Source of the DNA: Roseburia sp. 831b | GTDB lineage: Bacteria > Bacillota > Clostridia > Lachnospirales > Lachnospiraceae | DNA: 64,000 nt | Reading direction: 5' to 3' | Assembly: GCF_001940165.2 (NCBI RefSeq) | Contig: NZ_CP135162.1 | Coordinates: forward strand, 2,414,001 to 2,478,000 | Shown here: one piece after another, positions 55,939 to 64,000 of the stretch | How positions within the stretch are numbered: position 1 is the first letter of the stretch | Layout: the number at the start of each line of letters is the position of its first letter | The notes under the pieces: model-generated | What the model was told of the DNA's origin: nothing | Database searches by the model: none | The model's input: only the letters and a program-made list of their open reading frames with translations | Made by a program: the position numbers and the translations under genes

Positions 55939-57318
55939 ATGTATAAAATTAATTTTAATCAGCCAATACATATCCACTTTATTGGTATTGGCGGTATCAG
56001 CATGAGCGGTCTTGCTGAGATTCTTTTGGAAGAGCATTTTACCGTGTCCGGTTCCGACGCAAAGGAATCTGATTTGACCAGACACTTAGAGCATATGGGT
56101 GTACAAATTTTCTACGGTCAGAAAGCAGAAAATATCATCGACGGCATCGACCTTGTCGTTTACACCGCTGCAATTTCTGAAACCAACCCGGAATTTGCAC
56201 GTGCAAAAGAAGTGGGACTTCCTATGTTAAGCCGTGCCGAGCTGCTCGGACAGATTATGGACAATTACAAACAGTCCATCGCCGTTGCCGGTACCCATGG
56301 AAAAACAACCACAACTTCCATGATTAGTCAGATTCTGCTTCAGGCGAAATGTGACCCAACCATCTCTGTTGGTGGTATTTTAAAAGCAATTGACGGAAAT
56401 CTTCGTGTTGGAAAATCCGATGTATTCATCACCGAAGCGTGCGAATACACCAACAGCTTTTTGAATTTCCGCCCAAAATACAGCATTATCCTAAATGTGG
56501 AAGCAGAACACCTTGACTTCTTTAAAGATATTCAAGACATCCGTCATTCTTTCCACTTATTTGCAAAAAATACTCTGGAGAACGGTGCCATCATCATCAA
56601 TGGCGATATTGAACATTACGAAGAACTGGTAAAAGACCTTGCCCCAGCCATTCTTACTTTTGGTAAGACAGCAAGCAGTGATTTTTACCCGGAAAATATT
56701 ACATTCAACGAAAAAGCCTGTGCAACCTATGACGCAATGTTCCGCGGCGAAAAGCTGATGACGGTCTCCTTAAACGTGCCTGGCATGCATAATGTTACAA
56801 ACTCTCTTGCAGCCATTGCACTTGCCAAAGATTTAAAGATTTCCGATGAGAGTATTCTCGCAGGACTTTCGGCATTTGGTGGAGCCGACAGACGTTTCCA
56901 GTACAAAGGATGCGTGGACGGCGTTACGATTATTGATGATTATGCCCATCATCCAACCGAAATCCGTGCTACCTTAACAGCAGCAGAAAAATATCCACAC
57001 AAACGTCTGGTTCTTGTATTCCAGCCGCACACTTATTCTCGAACCAAAGCGTTCTTAGATGATTTTGCGGATGTTCTTTCTATGGCAGATGTTGTCGTCT
57101 TAGCTGACATCTACGCCGCAAGAGAAAAAAATACCATTGGAATCAGTTCCAAGGATATTCTTACGAAACTGGAAGAAAAGGGAACAGAATGTTATTATTT
57201 CCCTTCTTTTTCCGAAATTGAAAACTTTTTACTAGAAAATTGTGTGAACGGTGACCTGTTGATAACCATGGGTGCCGGAGACATTGTAAATGTGGGCGAA
57301 TCCCTGCTTGGCAAATAG
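55939..57318 (+). CDS. murC: UDP-N-acetylmuramate--L-alanine ligase
   Basis: Adds L-Ala to UDP-MurNAc, the first amino acid of the peptidoglycan stem. 459 residues: G-I-G-G-I-S-M-S-G near residues 14-22, ATP loop G-T-H-G-K-T-T-T-T near 115-123, H-P-T-E near 342, and R-T-K-A-F near 375. ATG behind AGGTAGG. Followed by a hairpin terminator that overlaps DnaA boxes; the next genes on the same strand are replication genes. Confidence 0.96.
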   Translation: MYKINFNQPIHIHFIGIGGISMSGLAEILLEEHFTVSGSDAKESDLTRHLEHMGVQIFYGQKAENIIDGIDLVVYTAAISETNPEFARAKEVGLPMLSRAELLGQIMDNYKQSIAVAGTHGKTTTTSMISQILLQAKCDPTISVGGILKAIDGNLRVGKSDVFITEACEYTNSFLNFRPKYSIILNVEAEHLDFFKDIQDIRHSFHLFAKNTLENGAIIINGDIEHYEELVKDLAPAILTFGKTASSDFYPENITFNEKACATYDAMFRGEKLMTVSLNVPGMHNVTNSLAAIALAKDLKISDESILAGLSAFGGADRRFQYKGCVDGVTIIDDYAHHPTEIRATLTAAEKYPHKRLVLVFQPHTYSRTKAFLDDFADVLSMADVVVLADIYAAREKNTIGISSKDILTKLEEKGTECYYFPSFSEIENFLLENCVNGDLLITMGAGDIVNVGESLLGK

Positions 57319-57375
57319 TTATCCACATTATCCACATTTTTTTGGGGAAAACTTTCCCCGAAGGAATGTGGATTT
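57319..57375 (+). promoter_or_regulatory. Tandem DnaA boxes within the murC terminator hairpin
   Basis: Right after the murC stop, two perfect TTATCCACA boxes abut (57319-57327 and 57328-57336). A third, imperfect inverted box (TGTGGATTT, 57367-57375) pairs with the second in a hairpin ATCCACATT ... GGGGAAA/TTTCCCC ... AATGTGGAT followed by TTTTTAATTT, which can end murC transcription. Confidence 0.75.
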
Positions 57376-57474
57376 TTAATTTACATAATATTTTTCCTGT
57401 TTTTCTCCTAAAGTCCTGTTCTATAACTGTTTCGTTCATTTTCGGCAGTTTCCATAAAAATATAGCCCCCTTGC

Positions 57475-57492
57475 TTTTCCACATTATCCACA
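57475..57492 (+). promoter_or_regulatory. Second tandem pair of DnaA boxes
   Basis: TTTTCCACA (57475-57483) and TTATCCACA (57484-57492) abut, both matching TTWTNCACA, about 150 bp after the first pair and 250 bp before the dnaD-like gene. An AT-rich stretch (about 57372-57415) lies between the pairs. The rest of 57319-57738 shows no ORF. Confidence 0.8.
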
Positions 57493-57738
57493 TTTTCAAC
57501 ATCTTCAAAAACCCTTGAATTTACTTGGATTTATCACCAAAATTGTTCTTCTCAATTTCAATTTCTTGTGTTATAATTCAAGTCGCATGATAGGAGGAAA
57601 CGGTTCTTTTTATGGATTCTCCGTGGAAACTCTATTTTCGATTTGAGTTTTTTATCATATCATGTTAGAATTTGTTGTCAGTAGTTTTCCACTATGGATT
57701 CTTCTTATTTTACTGACTTGAAAGGAAATGAGTCATAC

Positions 57739-58827
57739 ATGGCAAAGATTACATTACACAGTGACAGAGAAACAACCGTCACCAGTGTTTCCAATGTGTT
57801 TATAGATGAATACATGTCGAATGCCAATGGAGAATTTGTAAAGATTTATCTTTATCTGCTCCGCTGCATGAATTCGTCCGATGCGACGTTTTCCATCTCA
57901 GCTATGGCAGATAAATTCGAACATACCGAGAAAGACATCAAGCGAGCCTTGAATTATTGGGAGCGCATGCATTTACTCCGACTGGAATACGATTCTGAGA
58001 AGAATCTGACCGGTGTCTGTTTTGTGGATTCCAATGAATCCTCTGAATCGGAAAGTATGGAGAGTTCTTCCTCTGTGGATATGGAAGAAGATGCAGCTTT
58101 AGAAAAAGCACCTGCCACTCCTGCCCCTTCGATTTCAAACCGCAAACAGTACAGTGCCGACGAGATTATGGTGTTCCAGAAAAATGACGATGTTGCGGAA
58201 CTGATTTTTATCATGGAAAAATACCTTGGACGACCACTGACATCGACCGACACCAATGCTTTACTTTATTGGTTTGACGAACTTGGATTTTCCACAGACC
58301 TGATTGAATATCTGGTGGAATATTGTGTCACAAAGGGACACATGAGTGTCCGTTACATGGACAAGGTTGCACTTGCCTGGGCAGAATCCAAGGTAAAGAC
58401 CGTCGAGGATGCCAAGAAATCCACAAATTTACACAGTGAACTTTATTTCGCTGTACTGAAGGCTTTTGGAATCTCCGGGCGTAACTTGGTCGCCGCTGAG
58501 AGCGGTTATATTGACAAATGGAAGAATACATACGGATTTTCATCCGAACTGATTCTGGAGGGATGCCGCAGAACCATGCAGGCAATCCATCAGCCAAGCT
58601 TTGAATATACTGACAGTATCTTATCCAGCTGGCGGAAAAATAACATTTCAACCCTGGAAGATGTGCAGCGTTCCGATGAGGCGTTCCAGAAGAAGAAATC
58701 TGCTTCTGCAACCAGACAGGCTTCCACCGAGAACGGTGCTTCCAAAAATAAATTCAACAACTTTACCCAGCGTTCTTACAACTATGATGAGCTGGAGAAA
58801 ATGCTTTTAACTACAAATGTACATTAA
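57739..58827 (+). CDS. DnaD-like replication initiation protein
   Basis: Primosome protein of the DnaD/DnaB(Bs) family, expected to help load the replicative helicase. 362 residues from the ATG at 57739 (AAGGAAATG upstream); an in-frame ATG at 57694 lacks a ribosome site. An N-terminal winged-helix-like domain (about 20-90), an acidic Ser/Glu linker (about 100-140), then two DnaD C-terminal-type domains (about 145-225 and 235-315), each ending in a Y-x-x-x-(I/V)-x-x-x-W motif. Twenty bp before the helicase-loader gene, preceded by DnaA boxes. Confidence 0.88.
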   Translation: MAKITLHSDRETTVTSVSNVFIDEYMSNANGEFVKIYLYLLRCMNSSDATFSISAMADKFEHTEKDIKRALNYWERMHLLRLEYDSEKNLTGVCFVDSNESSESESMESSSSVDMEEDAALEKAPATPAPSISNRKQYSADEIMVFQKNDDVAELIFIMEKYLGRPLTSTDTNALLYWFDELGFSTDLIEYLVEYCVTKGHMSVRYMDKVALAWAESKVKTVEDAKKSTNLHSELYFAVLKAFGISGRNLVAAESGYIDKWKNTYGFSSELILEGCRRTMQAIHQPSFEYTDSILSSWRKNNISTLEDVQRSDEAFQKKKSASATRQASTENGASKNKFNNFTQRSYNYDELEKMLLTTNVH

Positions 58828-58847
58828 TTTTTCAAAGGAGTGTCTTT

Positions 58848-59828
58848 ATGTCACTGAACAATTCACAGTATGACGAACTGATTCGTCATTACAATGCAAC
58901 ACAATTGAAAAACCAACGTTTGCATGAGGCGCGTGTTCGCGACGCTTATTTAAAGACACCAGCTTTAAAAGAAATTGATGATGCAATTGCTTCCTGCTCA
59001 GTTGCGCAGGCAAGAAAATTATTAGATGGTGATGCCGGTGCGCTTGACGCATTGAAATCCCAGTTAAAAGAACTTCGAGCTAAGAAGAAGGCATTGTTAA
59101 CTTCTCTTGGCTATTCTGACGATTATTTTGACCCTGTCTATGATTGTCCTGACTGTAAGGACACAGGTTTTATCGACGGGAAACGCTGTCACTGCTTCAA
59201 GCAGGCGGCGATTGACCTCGTGTATACACAATCCAATTTAAAAGAAATTCTTGCAAAAGAGAATTTTACTACGTTCTCTTTTGCATATTATTCAGATGAA
59301 GAAGTGAATCCGGCAACCGGTCTTTCTTCTCTTGCTACTGTAAAAAATGCCGTAAAAGAATGTCATTACTTTATTGACCATTTTGATGAGGATTCTTCGA
59401 ATCTTTATTTCTATGGAGACACTGGCGTTGGGAAAACTTTTCTTTCCAACTGTGTCGCCAAAGAACTTTTGGACCGTGGTCACTCTGTCATTTATTTTAC
59501 GGCTTTTCAATTATTCGATATATTAGGGAAAAATGTTTTTGACAAGGACGCAGATGCCATTGCTGCAAACCAGAATATTTTTGACTGCGACCTTTTGATC
59601 ATTGATGACCTGGGAACAGAACTTGCCAATTCTTTTACAGCTTCCCAGCTTTTCTTATGTATCAATGAACGTGCCCTTCGAAAGAAACACACGGTTATTT
59701 CAACCAATCTGAATGTACCTCAGCTTGCTGATATTTATTCAGAGCGCGTTCTTTCCCGTATTTCAAACAGCTATACGCTTATCAAACTTTTCGGTGACGA
59801 TATCCGTATGAAAAAAAGACTTCACTAG
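58848..59828 (+). CDS. Helicase-loader ATPase (DnaC/DnaI-like)
   Basis: AAA+ ATPase that loads the replicative helicase. 326 residues. N-terminal helical region, a zinc-type Cys cluster D-C-P-D-C-K-D-T-G ... C-H-C-F near residues 100-120, as in DnaI/DnaC of Firmicutes, then Walker A Y-G-D-T-G-V-G-K-T near 188-196, Walker B L-L-I-I-D-D-L-G near 247, and sensor S-T-N-L near 285. ATG behind AAAGGAG. With the upstream dnaD-like gene it forms the dnaB/dnaI-type primosome pair. Confidence 0.93.
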   Translation: MSLNNSQYDELIRHYNATQLKNQRLHEARVRDAYLKTPALKEIDDAIASCSVAQARKLLDGDAGALDALKSQLKELRAKKKALLTSLGYSDDYFDPVYDCPDCKDTGFIDGKRCHCFKQAAIDLVYTQSNLKEILAKENFTTFSFAYYSDEEVNPATGLSSLATVKNAVKECHYFIDHFDEDSSNLYFYGDTGVGKTFLSNCVAKELLDRGHSVIYFTAFQLFDILGKNVFDKDADAIAANQNIFDCDLLIIDDLGTELANSFTASQLFLCINERALRKKHTVISTNLNVPQLADIYSERVLSRISNSYTLIKLFGDDIRMKKRLH

Positions 59829-59893
59829 ATAAAGATCACCCTATCTTTTCTAATGAAATAGATCAATGCAAAACATTTATGGAGGAATCATTC

Positions 59894-61075
59894 ATGCCAA
59901 ACGATGAAAGAAACTTAGAAACCTTACCAGACGGTGCTCTTGGACTCATCCCATTAAAGAGCTGCAAAGAACTCGGTGACAAAGTAGACAAATACTTGGT
60001 CGGCTGGAGAGAGAAAAGAGAACATGAACACCGTGGAAGCCTTGCATACAAGGATTACAAACGTGACTCTTATATTATCCCAACTGCAGTCCCACGTTTT
60101 GGTTCCGGTGAAGCAAAAGGATCTATCAAAGCATCTGTCCGTGGTTATGACTTATACCTTATGGTGGATGTCACAAATTACAGTTTAACTTATTCCTTAT
60201 GTGGTCACGAAAATCACATGTCCCCAGACGACCACTTCCAGGATTTGAAACGTATTATCGCTGCTGTTGGTGGTAAAGCAAGAAGAATTACTGTTATCAT
60301 TCCTTTCCTTTACGAAAGCCGTCAGCACAAACGTACTTCCCGTGAGTCCTTAGACTGTGCTCTTGGACTTCAGGAACTGGTTGCAATGGGTGTTGATAAC
60401 ATCATCACATTTGACGCTCACGACCCACGTGTTCAGAACGCAATCCCTCTCAAAGGATTCGAGACTGTTCAGCCTGCATACCAGTTTATCAAAGGTATCT
60501 GCCGCCATGTCAAAGATTTACAGCTAGATAACGATCACCTAATGATTATCAGCCCGGATGAAGGTGGTACAAACCGTGCCGTTTACCTCGCAAACGTATT
60601 GGGTGTCGATATGGGTATGTTCTACAAACGCCGTGATTACAGCAAAATTGTAGATGGACGTAACCCAATTGTTGCTCACGAATTCCTTGGTACTTCCGTA
60701 GAAGGAAAAGATGTTATCATCATTGATGATATGATTTCTTCCGGCGAAAGTATGATTGACGTTGCAACAGAGTTAAAGAAGAGAAAAGCAAGAAGAATCT
60801 TCGTAGTCGCTACTTTTGGTCTTTTCACAGACGGACTTGCAAAATTTGACAAGGCTGTTGCAGACGGAATTATCTACAAAGTAGTAACAACAAACTTAAC
60901 TTACCAGACACCGGAATTACTTTCCAGAGAATATTACATCAACTGTGATATGAGTAAATACATCGCTTATATCATTGATACTTTAAATCATGATTCTTCC
61001 ATCAGTGATTTATTAGATCCTTACGATCGTATCCAGAGACTTGTATCTGCTTACAAAGAAGAACAGAACAACTAA
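59894..61075 (+). CDS. prs: Ribose-phosphate pyrophosphokinase (PRPP synthetase), long divergent form
   Basis: Expected to make PRPP from ribose-5-phosphate and ATP. 393 residues from the ATG at 59894 (GGAGG site), about 80 more than standard Prs. Conserved parts: R-x-x-K-R-T-S-R-E near residue 148, I-S-P-D-E-G-G-T-N-R near 215, and PRPP loop I-I-I-D-D-M-I-S-S-G-E-S near 278. The usual D-L-H-A-x-Q-I-Q-G-F-F segment is replaced by F-D-A-H-D-P-R-V-Q-N. It follows the helicase-loader gene by 65 bp. PRPP would also serve hpt in this window. Confidence 0.85.
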   Translation: MPNDERNLETLPDGALGLIPLKSCKELGDKVDKYLVGWREKREHEHRGSLAYKDYKRDSYIIPTAVPRFGSGEAKGSIKASVRGYDLYLMVDVTNYSLTYSLCGHENHMSPDDHFQDLKRIIAAVGGKARRITVIIPFLYESRQHKRTSRESLDCALGLQELVAMGVDNIITFDAHDPRVQNAIPLKGFETVQPAYQFIKGICRHVKDLQLDNDHLMIISPDEGGTNRAVYLANVLGVDMGMFYKRRDYSKIVDGRNPIVAHEFLGTSVEGKDVIIIDDMISSGESMIDVATELKKRKARRIFVVATFGLFTDGLAKFDKAVADGIIYKVVTTNLTYQTPELLSREYYINCDMSKYIAYIIDTLNHDSSISDLLDPYDRIQRLVSAYKEEQNN

Positions 61076-61085
61076 TTTACAAAAC

Positions 61086-61135
61086 AAAAATCAGGTGTAC
61101 CGATTTTCCAAGAAAACAGGTACACCTGATTTTTT
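61086..61135 (+). terminator. Terminator after prs
   Basis: 16-bp stem AAAAATCAGGTGTACC/GGTACACCTGATTTTT with a 17-base loop and T-run. Confidence 0.93.
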
Positions 61136-61162
61136 ATGTAGATTCAAGTCTTTTTTTTAGTT

Positions 61163-61636
61163 CTAAAACAAGTCAATTTTTCCTGCAAACTTCTGATTAA
61201 TCACATAATAAGCTGCGTAATCTTCTGGTTTTAGGTAAACCTGAAGCGATTTAATGGAAGATGCTCTGTGTCCTTCTGCTACATACTGTGCAGTTGCCTT
61301 TGACACAACATCATCAATCACTGCTTCACGTCCCTGGAACTGTATGAATACTTCTGGTTTCAGAGGCTCCTTTTCTGCTGATTTTGTGGCTTTCTTCTTC
61401 GCTGCTGCGCTCTTTGCCACTGCTTTCACTGCTTCTTTCTTTTCTTCCACTTTGGCTGCGACCTTTGCTCCGGTCTCTTTTGCTGCTTCCTTCGTGTCTG
61501 CCACTACTGCCTTGGCTGTCTGGGTTACATCACTTACTTTTACAGTACTTTCCACTTCAACAGGCTTAGGCTCTACCACTACTCTCACTGCCTTAGTCTC
61601 ATTAAGTTTTGTTGCTGCTACTGTCTTTTTCTGCAT
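61163..61636 (-). CDS. Ala/Lys-rich histone-like N-terminus with small C-terminal domain
   Basis: 157 residues. Residues 25-95 are built of Ala, Lys, Val and Glu in repeats such as V-K-A-V-A-K-S-A-A-A-K-K, like histone H1-type tails that bind nucleic acid. The last 65 residues (P-E-V-F-I-Q-F-Q-G-R-E onward) form a compact domain common in Lachnospiraceae proteins (DUF6465-like, from memory). Function not assigned; nucleoid or ribosome association is a guess from composition. The plus-strand open frame over it is a shadow of this composition. 27 bp downstream of the HPr-like gene. Confidence 0.75.
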   Translation of the reverse strand: MQKKTVAATKLNETKAVRVVVEPKPVEVESTVKVSDVTQTAKAVVADTKEAAKETGAKVAAKVEEKKEAVKAVAKSAAAKKKATKSAEKEPLKPEVFIQFQGREAVIDDVVSKATAQYVAEGHRASSIKSLQVYLKPEDYAAYYVINQKFAGKIDLF

Positions 61637-61663
61637 AAAGAATCCCTCCTTAAAATCAAAAAA

Positions 61664-61918
61664 CTACTCACACACTAAAAACTTCTCCATTGCTACTAAT
61701 GCTTCTTCTTCATCGCTTCCCTCTGCCACGATGTCTACTTTCATGCCAGAAGAGGGATTAAATGCCATAATTCCCATAATACTTTTTGCATTAATCTTAC
61801 GATTGTTGCTTTCTAATGTAATATTGCTATCAAAACGACATGCAACCTGTACTAACTCTGCAATTGGGTTTTTATGCTGTTCAGAAACATTCGATACAAT
61901 AATTTCTTTCCTACTCAT
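61664..61918 (-). CDS. HPr-like phosphocarrier family protein with altered active-site loop
   Basis: 84 residues from the ATG at 61918, with a GAGGAAG site upstream; with this start His15 and Ser46 fall exactly on the HPr numbering. The loop reads H15-K-N-P-I instead of H-A-R-P-A, so the Arg17 that stabilises phospho-His is Asn. The regulatory Ser46 lies in an intact K-S-I-M-G-I-M. The protein may be a Crh-like regulator rather than a sugar-transport carrier. No PTS genes are nearby. Probably co-transcribed with the downstream Ala/Lys-rich gene. Confidence 0.8.
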   Translation of the reverse strand: MSRKEIIVSNVSEQHKNPIAELVQVACRFDSNITLESNNRKINAKSIMGIMAFNPSSGMKVDIVAEGSDEEEALVAMEKFLVCE

Positions 61919-62077
61919 ATTTTCCACTTCCTCGTCTTAAAGTACAACTCAAAATATACCCTATCTAACTAAAATTTGCAATACATTTTAGGGAAAACCG
62001 TTATTCTTAACGAATGAATGAGATTACACCTTTAAAATTTATGCATTTTTTTACCCAATATGCATTCTGTTTCGTTT

Positions 62078-63478
62078 TTATTTTTGCCGTTCCTTCTTCA
62101 AAATGTGTTCAAATTCTTCTACATCTTTTGCGATTTCACCACTCAACACTAATAAACAAATCAGATTCGGAACTGCCATCAATGCATTTGCGATATCCGA
62201 AAAATCCCAGACAATGTCAAATGCTGTTGTGGCACCAACATATACAATCAATGAAAATACAATTCGATACACCATATTATATTTATGCGTTCCTAATAAA
62301 TATTCAAACGCCTTTTCTCCATGATACTCCCATCCTAAAATTGTCGAAAATGCGAACAGCGCAATTCCTCCTGTCACAAGATATGCGCCGACATTTCCCA
62401 GACCAGTTCGAAAGGCCACAATCGTAAGTGCTGCACCTTTGACATACGCTCCCGTTTCGTCCACCATGCCTAACACACCGGAACTTGCGATTGCAAGTCC
62501 TGTTATGGTACACACTACAATCGTATCCCAAAATGTTCCCGTCATATTGATATAGCCCTGCCGTACAGGATGATCTGTTGTTGCTGCCGCTGCAGTGATT
62601 GCGGCAGAACCCATTCCAGCTTCATTGGAAAAGATACCACGCGCCACCCCAAAATGAACCGCATTCATGATGGATGCTGTAATTGTTCCACATAGACCGC
62701 CTCCTGCTGCACGGAACGAAAATGCCATTTTAAAAATCATCGCAACACCTGCCGGAAGATTTTTAATATTTATGAGTATTACAAGCAGCCCTGCAAGAAC
62801 GTAAAAGATTGCCATAAACGGAACTACAACGGACGATACTTTGGAAATCGTTTTAATTCCACCGACAATGATAAATAAAACCAAAACGGTGATTACAAGA
62901 CCGGTCACCCAGGTTGGCACCTGAAATGTTGCATGAATTGCGTCCGATATGGAATTTGCCTGCGTCAGATTGCCTATACCAAAAGAGGCAATGACTGCAA
63001 ATAGCGCAAACAGCCAGCCTAATACCGCTCCGGCCTTTTTGTTGTGAAATGCCTTTTTCATGGTGTACATCGGGCCACCGGACATTTCACCTTTTTCATT
63101 TACCTCACGGTATTTGATTGCCAGCATACACTCACTGAATTTCGAGGACAAACCAAAGCATGCGGAAATCCACATCCACACAAGTGCCCCCGGTCCACCG
63201 GATACCATGGCGGTTGCAACCCCGACAATATTTCCGGTTCCGATTGTAGCTGCAAGCGCAGTTGTCAATGCAGAAAACGGGGAAATATCGCCGTCCCCTC
63301 TTTTGGTTGTCCGTGCCTCTTTACTTAAGGTAGAACGAATTGCATATCCTAAATTGCGCCAGGTGCGAAACCGTAAACGCACGGTGAGATAAATTCCGGT
63401 TCCCACAAGCAAAACAAGCATCACAGGCCCCCACACCACATCATCAATCTGTTTTAATATCTCTGCGAATCTTTCCAT
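62078..63478 (-). CDS. Alanine/glycine:cation symporter (AGCS family)
   Basis: Sodium- or proton-coupled uptake of alanine or glycine across the membrane. 466 residues with about eleven hydrophobic segments. Family signatures: F-S-A-L-T-T-A-L-A-A-T-I-G-T-G-N-I near residues 66-82, G-G-P-G-A-L-V-W-M-W near 91, and F-S-N-E-A-G-M-G-S-A near 280. Single gene. Whether alanine or glycine is preferred cannot be read from the sequence. Confidence 0.94.
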   Translation of the reverse strand: MERFAEILKQIDDVVWGPVMLVLLVGTGIYLTVRLRFRTWRNLGYAIRSTLSKEARTTKRGDGDISPFSALTTALAATIGTGNIVGVATAMVSGGPGALVWMWISACFGLSSKFSECMLAIKYREVNEKGEMSGGPMYTMKKAFHNKKAGAVLGWLFALFAVIASFGIGNLTQANSISDAIHATFQVPTWVTGLVITVLVLFIIVGGIKTISKVSSVVVPFMAIFYVLAGLLVILINIKNLPAGVAMIFKMAFSFRAAGGGLCGTITASIMNAVHFGVARGIFSNEAGMGSAAITAAAATTDHPVRQGYINMTGTFWDTIVVCTITGLAIASSGVLGMVDETGAYVKGAALTIVAFRTGLGNVGAYLVTGGIALFAFSTILGWEYHGEKAFEYLLGTHKYNMVYRIVFSLIVYVGATTAFDIVWDFSDIANALMAVPNLICLLVLSGEIAKDVEEFEHILKKERQK

Positions 63479-63585
63479 TCCATCACCAATCCTTTCCCCA
63501 TATCTTATGTCTCTTCTTCTGTTTCATTCGAACTTCCATTTCCCTGTAAAACACGCTTTCTCCCGTTCTCAAAATCTTTGTAAAA

Positions 63586-63622
63586 AAAGAAGAGACAACG
63601 GCTTTATCGTTGTCTCTTCTTT
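63586..63622 (-). terminator. Terminator after the C39-like gene
   Basis: Perfect 15-bp stem AAAGAAGAGACAACG/CGTTGTCTCTTCTTT, 7-base loop, then TTTTTTTAC on the minus strand. Confidence 0.93.
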
Positions 63623-63667
63623 GAGATTCTTATTTTATTCTAACATATTAAAGCATCCTGTCAAGCT

Positions 63668-64000
63668 TTACTTCGCTAAATAGGTAAAGAATACATTTCC
63701 TGCATTGCGGAACAGGGTATCGGCATCGTTCATTCCCATCTTAGATGTCGCGAGTGTTGCCGGATCAAAAAGGATTACATTGTTTGCATCATAGCCGACA
63801 ATTAAAACCGCTGTGTCACTTCCTGTCATGGCAAATACCGGTGTTCCACGGTTTACATAATACAGCGTCTCATCCACACCACATCCGGTCAGATCTAATA
63901 CCGTTGCATCTTTCATGGTGTTTGTCAATACTTCCTTCGGAGTTGCCCCCTCTTTAATCAACGCACTGACACTAATATTAATGCCTTCTTTTTCCAACAT
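63668..64000 (-). CDS. C-terminal part of a C39-like peptidase-fold protein, cut by window end
   Basis: 110 residues visible; the Met codon at the very edge is probably internal, so the start lies beyond the window. The pattern R-G-T-P-V-F-A-M-T ... V-L-I-V-G-Y-D ... I-L-F-D-P-A matches the second half of C39/papain-like domains, where a His usually precedes the V-x-V-G-Y strand. Here that place reads S-D-T-A-V-L, so the catalytic His seems missing and the domain may be non-catalytic. The N-terminal part and any signal peptide are not seen. Confidence 0.6.
   Translation of the reverse strand: MLEKEGINISVSALIKEGATPKEVLTNTMKDATVLDLTGCGVDETLYYVNRGTPVFAMTGSDTAVLIVGYDANNVILFDPATLATSKMGMNDADTLFRNAGNVFFTYLAK

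Noticed and set aside
57319..57492. Chromosomal replication origin at the DnaA boxes
   Set aside because: No dnaA, dnaN, rpmH or gidA nearby and only four good boxes; a regulatory or titrating cluster is the safer reading.
57161..57508. Minus-strand frame over the end of murC
   Set aside because: It crosses the murC stop, the terminator and DnaA boxes, and has no domain.
61254..61940. 228-codon plus-strand open frame over the Ala/Lys-rich gene
   Set aside because: It is the complement of the low-complexity Ala/Lys coding sequence and of the HPr-like gene; it has no recognisable domain.

Overview
Organism: The window is about 40% GC. It carries endospore genes (spoIIE, yabP, yabQ, spoVG, a cotS-type coat kinase), chemotaxis and c-di-GMP genes, an archaeal-type prolyl-tRNA synthetase, and a starch/maltodextrin plus glycogen gene set. 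This combination points to a motile, spore-forming, starch-using member of the Lachnospiraceae (Clostridia), close to Roseburia/Agathobacter. That placement is an inference from gene content; no rRNA lies in the window. Layout: (1) 1-5.3 kb: the end of a membrane diguanylate cyclase, a small membrane protein, a glycogen debranching enzyme, a large inverted-repeat element, tRNA-Phe and tRNA-Gly, and an anchored extracytoplasmic protein. (2) 5.3-14 kb: a maltodextrin locus on the minus strand (malQ, malE, malF, malG, a secreted GH13 lipoprotein) with a divergent LacI-type regulator. (3) 14-17.6 kb: a methyl-accepting chemotaxis protein, two repeat-rich non-coding stretches, and tRNA-Leu and tRNA-Tyr. 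(4) 17.6-25.4 kb: the ancient Firmicutes block hup-rqcP-yabP-yabQ-divIC-spoIIE-tilS-hpt-ftsH. (5) 25.5-41 kb: phosphoglucomutase, a PEGA lipoprotein, a coat kinase, CCA-adding enzyme, a 1104-residue GGDEF protein, proS, a pseudouridine synthase, an HD hydrolase, a YbaK-type editing protein, a two-component system, and a stand-alone protein resembling the FliG C-terminal domain. (6) 41-52.7 kb: metK under a SAM-I riboswitch, an HD-GYP phosphodiesterase, murA, aroK, a prsA-like lipoprotein, mfd, pth and a GlmU-like uridylyltransferase. (7) 52.8-64 kb: spoVG, glgD, glgC, murC, a DnaA-box cluster, dnaD-like and dnaC/dnaI-like genes, a prs-like gene, a histone-like Ala/Lys-rich protein, an HPr-like protein, an AGCS symporter, and a C39-like fragment cut by the window end. 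How the genes work together: The debranching enzyme, MalQ, the amylase lipoprotein and the MalEFG importer handle starch and maltodextrin. GlgC/GlgD and phosphoglucomutase feed glycogen synthesis. A 10-bp-phased TTTCGTA-like motif recurs upstream of the debranching enzyme, malQ, malF and glgC, and more loosely upstream of the chemoreceptor, suggesting one regulon or a shared DNA-curvature element. Two diguanylate cyclases and an HD-GYP protein belong to c-di-GMP turnover. Most of the window is ordinary housekeeping DNA and I found no obvious new defence or biosynthetic system. The least explained signals are non-coding: the 3892-4154 inverted repeat, the 16589-16848 repeat region, a 66-bp leader shared by two genes, a 20-base motif next to terminators, and a DnaA-box cluster before the dnaD/dnaC pair. 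Among proteins, the FliG-C-like protein and the HPr-like protein with an altered active-site loop stand out.
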